Source: Sisyra terminalis
Lineage: Eukaryota; Arthropoda; Insecta; Neuroptera; Sisyridae
Direction of reading: 5' to 3'
DNA: 64,000 bases
Assembly: GCA_958496175.1 (NCBI GenBank)
Contig: OY292278.1
Coordinates: forward strand, 13,764,001 to 13,828,000
A program made the translations under genes and the position numbers. The notes beneath the pieces are model-generated. The model saw only the letters and a program-made list of their open reading frames with translations, was not told the DNA's origin and made no database searches. Positions 21,897 through 34,400 of this stretch are shown here, in pieces (position 1 is the first letter of the stretch; each line of letters opens with the position of its first letter).

Positions 21897-22430
21897 TCAA
21901 TCGCCGATGGTCATTATAACCTTCGTTCCTTTTTCCACACTCAAAATCATCGTTGGATACGACTCGCCGGCCAATTCGGCCTGAATCTCTTCAATATCCT
22001 TCCCCTTCGTTTCGGGCACCATTAAGCACACGAACAGTGTGCCCAAAACGCAGACCATTGTAAAGCAAACGAAAGTGCTTCCGGTCCCTAACAAGTCCAT
22101 CATGTCCTGAAAAACTTTCGTGACCGTAAACGCTAAAAGCCAATTGAACGAGGCCGCAATCGAGCTTGCTGGACCCTTAACATGCGCTGGAAAAATCTCC
22201 CCCATCATCAACCACGGAATCGGACCAAAACCCAACGAGAAAACAATGATAAAAAGCGCCACACTCATCAGTGGCACCCATGAATAATTGATGAGATCGT
22301 ACTCGGACTTGAGATAGAAATACACGGACAGGGTTGCAAGACACACCGACATTATCGAATCAGAAATGATTAAAAGCAGCCGTCTTCCAGCCCGATCCAC
22401 CAACAGCGATGATATATAAGTCGCCACCAC
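21897..22430 (-). CDS. sugar transporter exon 5 (last)
   Basis: Encodes residues 318-494: the helices 8-12 half, with VDRAGRR, the conserved GFGPIPWLMMGEIFP and the PETKG tail. The acceptor is TTTTTAG before GTGGTG; the TGA stop is at 21897-21899. Confidence 0.92.
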   Translation of the reverse strand: MVATYISSLLVDRAGRRLLLIISDSIMSVCLATLSVYFYLKSEYDLINYSWVPLMSVALFIIVFSLGFGPIPWLMMGEIFPAHVKGPASSIAASFNWLLAFTVTKVFQDMMDLLGTGSTFVCFTMVCVLGTLFVCLMVPETKGKDIEEIQAELAGESYPTMILSVEKGTKVIMTIGD

Positions 22431-25400
22431 CTAAAAATAAAATTCAACACTATAAATCAAACATAACCACAAACTAAACATAACCTAAATATCTTCAATT
22501 TACTCCATCTATTTATTCTAGGACTTTTCCACATAAAAATTATATGTTTAGACGAAACGAAAATAAACCGTCATCCACTCTGTTTATTTATCGCAGCCTA
22601 CGAAGCTTTATTCGAGCTTTCAACTCGTACAGTAAGTTCTAGGTCACAGGTAAACACTTAAATAAACAAAACAACGAAAAACATTCCCTAAATATTTATT
22701 TATATTTACGAGAAGCTGCACCGACTGAGCTTTCACAAAAGCTTTGTGTAAACTTGACAAAAAAACCACAAGTTCCACAAAAAATTGAACAGATTTTCTA
22801 AGAAAATGTTAAAAAATAGCTTTGATTTAAGCTTTTGTGAGCTTGATTTAATAAGGGACGTATTTTTCGAGTATATGTCACATTAAAATACAAGTACTTG
22901 AAAACTTTGATAATTTAATGTTGTTTGAAAGTTTTTCGTTAAAGATTTTCGTTGAAAAGTTATTTCGTGTATATTTTTTTATTATAATACACCTATCAGA
23001 TATATATTAGAAAAAGCTCGAAAGTTTTCAGATAAAATTTTCCACTTTTATTCTCGTTTCGTGTAAATCTCTTCAAACATAATTTCATGGATCGAACTAT
23101 GCTAGAGATTGGTGGTTGGGAAAATAAAAAAAAGCTCTGAGAAAAAACCGCAAAACAAAGCCGAGCTTACCTGAACAAATCCGACGATAATCGAGCAGAG
23201 TGTCGGCGACAATGTGCTACCGGCCCCGATGAAAATTTGACTTGTGTAGAAAAGCACGGCATTGACGCCACTCAATTGCTGGAAGACCATTAAGCCCAGC
23301 GATATAATTAGAGCTTTAAATGTGGCTTTCGATTTAAATAAATCACCGATGGACGCCTCGTTTCGTTCGCTTTCCGCGATTTGATCGCTCATTCGCGTGA
23401 TCTCGTCTTCGATATCGTAGTTTGCTCCACGAAACCATTGCAATGCGTGACGTGCCCCTTTGTCATCCCCTTTGCTCTTCAAATGAACCGGAGATTCCGG
23501 CATAAATGAAAACGCAATCAAAAACACAATCGGCACAACGGCCGAAATTAACGCCAACATTCGAAAATCCTCAATCATACCTGAAACCAACGATAAAATT
23601 GTCATCAGAATAAGTTGAAAAATTTATAATTTCGGTAAACAGATGTTAAACGTCAGATCTCAGCTTTTTATTAAAATGAACATAAAAACTCAGGTTTTTT
23701 CAAAATCCAATAGATGATTTATTTTCCAAACTTGCTACGCTTCGTTGCTTATCGCAACTTTATCAGGCGTCTGCAATTTTTATAGACGCTAGGTAGAACT
23801 TGGAATACAAAAACATTATAATTAACTTGACTTAGGCTTTCACGGTCGGTCTTATGCAAAATACAACTCTTTATTGAAAAAGTTGTGGCTTTCGGATCCA
23901 AAGCCGTGTCAAAAGATTGACAATGTCGCCAACGTTTCGCAACCTATTCCGGTCGCATCTTCAAGGCGTAATTGCTCCGAAACTAATCGCAGGATGGTCC
24001 TCAAGTCGTCTTATATACCATCCATTGTGGGTGGAAAATAAAGTTTAAAGCAATAAAAGCAATTAAAGCAAACAAAGTTTAAAACAATAGATGGTATATA
24101 AGACGGCTTGAGGACCATCCTGCGATTAGTTTCGGAGCAATTACGCCTTGAAGATGCGACCGGGATAGGTTGCGAAACGTTGGCGACATTGTCAATCTTT
24201 TGACACGGCTTTGGATCCGAAAGCCACAACTTTTTCAATAAAGAGTTGTATTTTGCATTATAATTAACTAGCTTTACAGATTTTGTTTTGGATTTTAAGA
24301 TTTAAAATCGGGAATTGTTTCTTATAAAAAAACACGAGTATACACTTGGGTCTCGTATAACATGGTTTTATATAACACTATTTTATATTACACGTTTGTA
24401 TAAATTGTGACACCTATTTTGTACAACATGTTTTTTATAACACGGTTTCAGTAAAATACAAAATACCAATTGTGTTTTTGATTGCGTTTTTATTTATGCC
24501 GAAATCTCCGGTTCTCTCTTCAGTAAAATACAGAGAATTTCAATGTTCCATGTCATTAAAACCTTCTCCTCTGTATTTTTGTGAAGAGAGAACCGGAGAT
24601 TCCGGCATAAATGACAACGCAATCAAAAACACAATCAGCACAACGGCCGAAATTAACGCCAACATTCGAAAATCCTCAATCATACCTGAAACCAATGATA
24701 AAATTGTCCTTAGTATAAAATTGAAAAATAAGTAATTTTGGGAAGCAGATGTTAACTCTCAGATCTTAGCTTTTTATTGAATTGAAGATAAAAATTCAGA
24801 TTATGTTAGAAACTATAAGATGATTTATTTTCCGAATTCGCTACGTTTCGTTGCTTATCGCAACTTCATCAGGCGTCTGCAATTTTTATAGACGCTAGGT
24901 AGAACTTGGGATACAAAAGAAATATAACTTACTAACTTCAAAGATTGTTTTTGGATTTTAAGATTCAAAATTAGGAATTGTTTGTTAGAAAAAAAAAAAC
25001 GAGTATACACTTGGGTCTCGTATAACACGGTTTTATATATCACGTATGTATAAATTATAACACATTTTTTGTACAACACGCTTTTTATAACACGAAGGTT
25101 TTAATGACATGGATATCCATGATATTCAAGAAATGGAGGATCGTTCGTTGATCAAAGAAGAATTGATCGAAATTTGAATAGACCTATCTTAATTAATGAC
25201 TCCGAAAGCAGTTGAAGCGAAGTAGCCAAATGTTTCACATTAATGAGGATCTTTAATGAGGACTTGGAGTTAGCTATTAAATTATATTTTTTTTTATTGA
25301 AAAGGATCCTATAATGAACAGTAGTTTGAAATTCAAGAGACAATTACATCAGATTTTAGAACCTTATGAGGAAATATGTAAAAAAAATTACCCTTAAGAC

Positions 25401-28400
25401 TACCCTAAATACTACCTTAATACACTTAAGACCCTTAATACACAATCACTTACTATGTTTTTTTGAAGACTTCAACCACAAGAAAGGATTCAGAATCGGA
25501 AATTGTTTCTTAGAAAAAGATTTTTTTTTTGAAACCCAAATGTTAACTTTATATGAACCTCAAACCTTGTATAACACCGATTTATATAACACGCGGTTTT
25601 TATGGAACCATATAACTGTGTTATACGAGGCCTGAGAAAATTTTCATTTTAAATACAGTAAATGAATTTTTAGAAGAATTATATTTGTAAGTTTCTGTAG
25701 TATGTTATATACTACAACTTGAATTACAGCTTGAATGGCTGTTCCATGTTATATACGATAGCGTAAAGATCAAAGTGATTGATATTTGATTCAGGTATAT
25801 GCTTTTTAATAATCTACGTTTTTTAATTAATGACTTATCACAGAAATATGCTAAAATCATATTAAAATCTAGTGCATAGTATAAAAAACAGAAAATGAGC
25901 AGATTTATAATAAATTTAAAAAAATATTTTCTTCTTAGACGAAAATTTAGTTGAATCTCTAACTTAGGTAACACCTTCTCAAATGCAAAAAGAATATTGA
26001 TAAATGTTAACCAATAGTTTCTATGTAATTTTTCCCCGAAGAGGAAAAGTTCAAATCGAATGTGTTACCTCCTATTTTTTTGTAAATACGGTCAAAAACA
26101 ACTTCCGTTTTTCACATGTTTACAAACTTTTCCTTTGCTTTCTTTGTTTTGCTCTCCAAAAAGCTCACTTGAACACCAAACTTTAATCGCTTTTCTTAAA
26201 ACAAACACTGAAACAATAATAAAGACTTTCAGCACAGACTGCAAAATTTTAAACCTTAGCTTTTAAGACAAACGAAAAACAAAAACAAATACAAAACTAA
26301 AACAAACAAACACAACTGGTGACTTTTATTTCTACCACGTAATAAATAGTATAGGTATACATTATGTAGGGTGGAATCTTTGATAGAAAAATATTCCGTT
26401 TTTAATTAGTATGTTTCCGCCAGGTAATTATTTATAAATTAGACATAATTATTGACGTCGCAATGTACTACTAACAATTGTGGAAGTATGCAAAAATGAA
26501 TTTGAAATAATGATTCGTGGGACAAAGGAAACTTGCAGCCATGCGAATGGAAATTTAACAAAGATTTTTATTCCCTCGTTTAAAGTTGAAATAAAAAATG
26601 TATGTACGAAGCAATGACTTCTTGGTCGGGGAAAAAAAACAAAAGAGCTCGGAAACAAATGAAAACTAGTTTTTTTTTTTGTTGAATAAAAACTTCAAAG
26701 TTTTTCCTATCAATATAATGAGAGAAAATTTTCGATATTTTTCTATGATTTCTACTATCAGAGCTTTCATTGTTGGCATCTGATAAAAAATAATTAAGTT
26801 TTTAATAGAAAAATTAACATTTAAACCAATTACCTGTAAAACATTTATATATTTAATTCAATTTTTTTTCAACAATTTTTTATAATATTTCTGTAAGATA
26901 TAGTTTGAAATTTGATTGTCACAGTGCTATTTAAAATATTCAATTTTCGGTATATGGGATCTCTTTTGGAATATCAGAATGATTATACAGACATTATGAA
27001 TTAACAAAATAAAGGTAATAGATCATTTGTTTCCGCTTCTCAATGGCAGAAATTTAAGCAATGTTTTGTTCCATCAAACAAATATTTTTTTTTTGAAATT
27101 TTTTGTTGTATGCATAATCAAATTCTTAATATTTTTCACTAAAACATAAACATAGTAATATAGTAAACTAGAATGTTATCATATTACCTTAAAATTTTAT
27201 CATTGAAAAAATGTATATTAACAAAAATTTATAAACATAATTCGAATGAATTAAATTAGCTCTGATGGATATAACAGTCTGGTCAATTAAGTCATGGATT
27301 CTTTTATAAATTCCCAACAAACTGTAAATTGGCAAGAATGCTAGGGATTCTAACAAAATTATGAAAAGTCTCCCCATCGATTCCATATATCAAAAATACA
27401 AATAAAGTAAATTTTGAAGTCGCCTTTTCCTAGAAAAGTTCAATGTAATATAACAAACTGTAAGACCAAATTTTTGTAGATAATTTCATGATCTACAGTT
27501 TTTGTCTAAACTATTTTTATCATTAAACTAACCATTTCGCAGAAAAATCCAGAAAACTCATTTTTGCTAACGTAGACCATAAATAATTATTTTTCACACA
27601 AAAAATCGATGAGGGATTTTGACAATTTCATGAGAATGGTATCCCTTCATTCATGCTTATTTTCAGTTTGTTGAGAATGAATGAATGGTAAACCTTAATT
27701 TTGGAATATAAAAATATTAGATAAATTTAAAAAATACTTTATAAAAGATTAATACAATTCAGAAGAACTAAAAATAGCTTAATGATATTGATAACCATTT
27801 CTATGACTACTTAGAACGAATTTCAAAATATCAATCCACCAAAACGATAATATTTGTTCCAGTATAATGTTTTTTATATATATTTTCTTGATAAAGTTTG
27901 GATTTAAATAAGTAACATAAAAGCCTTAACAACAAAAACGTAATCATAGATGTCGTATTTTTTTTGATTGGATAAGTGGTTATGGTGAGATGTAAACTTT
28001 ACAGTTTTCCTTAATTTTTTTTACTAAAGCTTAAAACCCTTATACTACGATAAAGTTTAATTAAAAACAAAGTATAAGAATTCGAACTTGCTTTTGATTT
28101 TGTTCAATTTTTTTTTGGAATCTTTAAATTATTTAAAGTTTCATTTCATAATTGTTTCATTTCTTCTTTAAATTTCCGTTCGGTTTTTTCATTAATACTT
28201 CCTGAATTCCCAACTCGTCCTACGCGACTTCCCATTAATTCTTTCGTACAAATTAAAAATATATTGAAAGTTTCATTTGCCAATTTCTTCAGATTATGAT
28301 TAAAAGTTAAATGTCGTACGAATTGTCTCAATTAACTTCTTTCATTATCTGTGGAGGAAAAAAGCTCGAAAGCTCGAAAACGGAAAATGTAACGAACAAA

Positions 28401-31400
28401 TGAAAACGATAAAATCCACAGCAAATAAATGAAAGAAAATCAAATATTTCCACTTGCGAGCTTTCCTTATTTAAATCTATCTTTTGTTTAAAAAGTAAAT
28501 GAATTAAACAACTATGATTGCATTGAGTAGAAGCTTTCTCTCTTTGGTTCAATTGTTTTGGGTGATATCTATAATGAACTTGGAAAAGTGTTTTACTATT
28601 CTTGAATGGTATTTGGAATCAATAGTAACAAGAGGATGGGGTGAAATGTCCGCGAGTGTATTTTAGTTGTAATTTGATGAGAAATTCTAAACAACAATCG
28701 ACTTTAGTTGATTGAGTTGAGCGCCCCCGTCTCGTCCGTCACCCAACCACTGTTTTCCCACCTATCGAACTCAAGGGATGGGGTGTCACGTCTTACCATT
28801 TCCATATGCATTGCTTATTATTCCCAATTTATATTCTGCATTTATTTGCACATGAAAACCGTAACCAATTCGCTTTGTCACGTGAACATATTTCACGTCT
28901 TCAAGTCTCGATATCGAGGGGATGACGGTGGTTTGGTGGTTGTACAAAACGGAGCTTTACTGTCTCTTGTCTTTTATCGAGGCAATCGTTGGCAACATTG
29001 TCCTTTTTGTTCTATCATTCGAGTTGAAAGGTTTTGGTTGAAATATCCGCAATGATAGAAACAATTGAATATTTAAGTGGACAGACATTGTTGGGGAAAT
29101 GTTAAGGGTTGTACGATTCAATTTGAGCTAATTAAAAAAAAACTACATAAAAATGATTGATTTCAGTGGAATTGTTTGTCTTTTAAGAACTGATAAATTC
29201 ATATATGCTTATCTCTGATGCTACTGATTTATTTGATGTTAAACTTGGAATAATTATAAAAAAAATTATGCAAAAGATATAGGACAAAAAGTATAGTTAA
29301 TCGGCCCCAGAAGGGTATTTGGTTCATAATTTCAGGATATGTTGGTACTATTAAGATACATTAATTCGGCAAGTTTCAGATCCACATGTATTACCGTTTT
29401 TTTTCAAAAATCGAAAAAAGCTGGAAATTAGAAAAAAAAAATCTCAGAAACTTGTGAATCGATTTATTTGAATTTTGGATATTTTAAAAGGGCTAATGGT
29501 AGCTTCTAGAAAAAAAATTAAGAGCTTTATTAGCTTATAAAATCTTTGAAAAAGAGAGCTTTTTCTTTAAATTTTAATTTTTCACCAATATACAATTTAG
29601 GTATAATTACTAAATTATTTTTTTCGAATTTCCTATCCAATTTTCGTTAAAGTTATGTGTTTTTTAAATGTTAAAAAACGGTACACCATATTGAAAAAAA
29701 TTAAAAATCTTTATTTTTACGCAAAAATCCATTAATGTAATAATCAGAAACAGAGCTTACTCGATTACTATACGAGTGCAAATAGCAGAAAATATTAAAA
29801 ACAATAATATGAAAACAGTTGTTTTCTATTAAATGAGTTCAATCGTTAGTATAAAAACTATTTGGCATTATTATGATTAAGTTTGCAACAGTAATCGAGT
29901 AATTTATGTTTCTGATTATTACATTAATGGATTTTTGCGTAAAAAAAAAACAGTTTTTATTTTTTTTTAATATGGCGTACCATTTTTTGAAATTTAAAAA
30001 ATATATTACTTTAAGGAAATTGGATGGGAAATTCGAAAAAAATAGTTTTGGAATTATACCAAAATTGTATTATGGTTAAAAATTAAAATGAAAAGAAAAA
30101 GCTCTTTTTTCAAGGATCTTATAAACCGGTAAAGCTCTTATATTTTTTTTTTCTAGAAGCTTTTATCAGCCCCGATAACATATTTCAAAATTCAAATAAA
30201 TCGATTTACAAGTTTCTGAGAAAAAAAAAATTCTGATTTTTTTTTCAAGCATTTTTCGATTTTTGAAGAAACGGTAATACATAGGGATCTGAAACTTGCC
30301 GAATTGATGTATCTTAATAGTACCAACATACCCTGAAATTACGAACCAAATCCTCTCTTGGGGCCGATTCACTATACTTATTGTCCTATGTCCTTTTTGT
30401 ATTTTTCTTGCCTCATTACAGATAATATTGAATTTCAAAAAGATGCACTTGAGGGATGATCCAAAATGTGTTACGATATGGTAGATTCAAAATAAAGAAA
30501 ATATTTTCAACCTATTACATGCTTGCCTAATTAAGTTATAGTATAATGTATGCTAATGGTTAAAAAAGATAAAAGAATCTTCACCTTGCCTTTGAAATTA
30601 TTGAAAGGTGTCTTCTGTATTATTATTCAAACACGGCCACAATATTTCCATTTTTTTTTTATTAACAAAAAGCGTGAAATGTTTCGTTATCAATATTTAC
30701 TTGATGGCACATAGAACTTACAGTGCATAAATGGATTGGATATGGTAAAGCATCGGAAATTGAATTTTTCATCCCTCAGGCGTTCCCGTCATAAAAAGGG
30801 TGCGTTTATGACGATTGCTTGTCAATAAAAATGATCGCAATGATCAAGTTAGCATCAGTTGAAACTCATAAAGTGGAGAAAAAAAATCGAAAAACTGCCT
30901 TTTCAACCCCATTAACTTACATTAACCAAAGAAAAAAATCAAACGTTTCAAGAATAAATCAAAAACAAATAGTTCATGTTTTCGGTTTCGACCCACCACC
31001 ACCCCCGTGTCCCACCCCCCACAGAAAGTGAAATAAATAAACAGGCGACGAAAGATAATTTACAATGAAATTGCTTTAATTTCCTGTTGAAAATATTACG
31101 GTTGAATGCGAAATTGAACCGTAAAAATAGCCGAGCTTTCATACAAAAAGGGCATATAAAAGCTCCCATACTAGCGCCACGCCACGATGACGTTTCAACC
31201 CTTAACCTTCTATACGGTTTTTTTTATTAACTCCCGATGCAAACACTGTGACAAGCATGAGCGCGAGCTTTTTTTCTTTATCGCCATATTACACAATTAT
31301 TGTTATTATTTTTCGAACTTTTACGCTCTCAAAACTTTTATTTCATACCATTATGCACATTACCAACCCCTTGACAGAATGAATAATAGCCTTAATAACA

Positions 31401-34400
31401 CCTTTAGTTCATTAATGCTTTTTTCCTCGTTCCATTCCCCACTCCAGCCCGCACCCAGCTTAATTACATCAAACAAAGAAAGAGTGAAGATATAAAACAT
31501 TGGCATTCACTTCTTCTCAGTGCTCATGCCACCTTATATTTTTCATGTATATCTTCTCTCAAATTAGACGCTTTCGTTTTTGTGTCATTATGAAATTTAT
31601 TGAATCTCTGTCTAGACTTGGCAACAGACGTTCCAATTGTCGCGTTATAAACACTCAATATCAGCCTATTATCTCGTTATTTGTACATTGAGAACAGTGA
31701 CATTTAGCACAGTTAGCATGAACAGCAAAAAAAAACAAACGAAAATAGTTTACAACGAAACAAATGAGAATCGCACAAACAAAAGATGAAAAGACGCACA
31801 TTGAGCAAAACAAAACATCTGACAACAATACTTGGTAATTGTACGTTTAGTGCTACGACGAGCTTTAGGAGCTTTTAATTAACTTGTTGATGAATTTGCT
31901 TTGAACGAAGAAAACATTTGGAAATCTTTCATTCAACTTATAATAAAAATTTGATAAAAGTCTCTAACTATTATTGTAAAATTTCAGATCCTCGATGACA
32001 ATAGGTTGATAAAATATTCAGAGGACTAGGATCAAAAATAATCGGTTAAAACTTTATTTATTATATGCGACATTTTGGCTTCTTTATTGAGCCTTCCTCA
32101 TTTAATTATTAACAACGTTAAAACGATTTTTTACGAATGCCTGAGGAAGGCTCAATAAAGGAGCGGAAACGTCGCATGTAATAGATAAAGTTTAAACCGA
32201 TTATTTTTGATCCTAGTCCTCTGAATATTTTATCAACCTATTATCATCGAGGATCTGAAATTTTACAATAATAGTTGGAGACTTTTATCAAATTTTTATT
32301 ATTAGTTGAATGAAAGATTTCCAAATGTTTTCTTCGTTCAAAGCAAATTCGTCAACAAGTTTATTAAAAGCTTCTAAAGCTCTAATAATATAAAGCTCTA
32401 ATAAATAAAGTTTTAACCGATTATTTTTGATCCTAGTTCTCTGAATATTTTATCAGTCTCTATCTATTATAATGTTTATTACCTTAACTTATACATTTAC
32501 TATACAATGTCCAAGTTAAACTTATATTTTATACCAGCTGAACATGCCAGACGTTGTCCTGCCAGTCTATATAAAATGACTGTAAATAAATAACTTGGAT
32601 TTAAAAATAACTTCTTGAAACATTAACCCTTCCCCCTAGCAACTCACAGCATTCTTTTCTGAACTTTTTATAAATAAGCTTCATGATATACACTATTCAA
32701 ATAAGTTTTGAGAATATTAGCTCTACCTCTAAAAATCACTAATCGATCATTGTAATAAAGCATTAAAATTTGTGTCCCAAATATCATTTGGGTTGGCCAC
32801 CCCTGATTTAAAATATGCTGATTTTTTGGTATCTTAAAGAACATAGATATTATATTAAAGGTTTAATTCACAGATAAATAATGGATATCCATTAATTTAT
32901 TTTAATCGGCCCTCTTCTGAATGCTACTTTTATTATTAATAATTAAACGTTAATACAAAATAGGTATCCTTTTTTTCTGAAGAAAAAGTAGTTGAACTTA
33001 ATTACAAAGTTTCTATTAAATCAAAAAAGTTGCCTTTAGAATAGAACCAAGAGTAAAACCAGGATAAAATATTGGTAGAACTCTTTAAATTGGACTTATT
33101 TGTGACCTTTATAGGTCACAAAAAATAATAAATTTAAAGGTAGCATTAGTAAGCTCAAGGGTGGATTCAGGATTTTTTTCTGGGGGGGCACAATATCATC
33201 TTTCATTTGCAAGTGCATGAAAGGGATCACGAAAAAAATTCGTAATGCCAGCCAGAAATAGACTAGTATGTATTGTTATGAAATCTCCACAGTACACAAA
33301 AATACCCTGAGGAGGAACGTGCCCCCCCTCCCTAAATCTGCTCTTGAGTAAGCTAGGATTAAATTTTAGTAGATCTTATGTATAAATTGTGCAGATTTTT
33401 ATATTTTTTGGGTCGTTCGGTTCATATTTTGATCAATCGAAATTTTATTTACTATCCCCAAAATATAAGGAAGAGAAAAAGTACTCCCAAATGTGGAAAA
33501 AGTGATTAAATAGGCTCAAGTTCCTTTTAGAATAGTAAAATCTGGCAACGGTGCATTTTCAATTTTGTTTTAAGCGACAAAACAGAAATGACTACCATAT
33601 AAGATTTGAATCAGCAAAAAATTGCGAAAAGAATAAAAAATAAAGTAGAAATTGCAACGTTGTCAGATTTGATTGTTCTAAAAAAGACTTGAGCTGAGTT
33701 GTTTACTAAAAGCTTGTTTGGATCCGATTGTATTAAATCTCAAACTTTTTTACTAATGAACAAAAGAAAAATGATCTTACAGACTAAAGAAAGCTTTGAA
33801 TTGAATTAACAAATGTATTCAGTTTAATTGTGTTTTGTTTTTTAGGTAAAATATAAAAATTTTCTCGTACCTGCGACATATTCGAAGAGAATGCCTAGTG
33901 TGATCTGTAGTTGAAAAAGTGTACCAAGAGCGCCTCGTACTCGTGGCTCTGCTAGTTCTGAGACATACATGGGGGCGGCGACACTTATCGCTCCGATACT
34001 AACGCCAGCTAGGAATCGACTTACGTACAAATAGTAAATATGATCACTGTAAAAAAAGAAAATTCAAATGAGGAAAAACTTTAAAGATTTTTCAAAATTT
34101 GGGATATTTTAAGATTTGTTTGGATTTTTTATCGAGGAGATATTATCTTAATTTTGGTAGTTATAATTATAAATCATTGATATTTAAAAAAAAATATTTT
34201 TTAGAAATTTCATCATATTCATCCAGTAGTAAAAGAATTGCAATTGCAGCTGAATGACTAAGAAATTGAATATTTAAAAAAATATTTTTCGTACCACATC
34301 ATGAAATTGTTTTAAACACTTTGCAAATTTCGATATTTTTCTTTTAATTTCAAAAAGGTGGCGCTTTTCTGCAGAATATTAGATTTTTCTTTTTTTTTAA

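Noticed and set aside
32793..32808. GGTTGGCCACCCCTGA, like the end of a hAT element
   Set aside because: No matching opposite end was found nearby, so no element can be defined.
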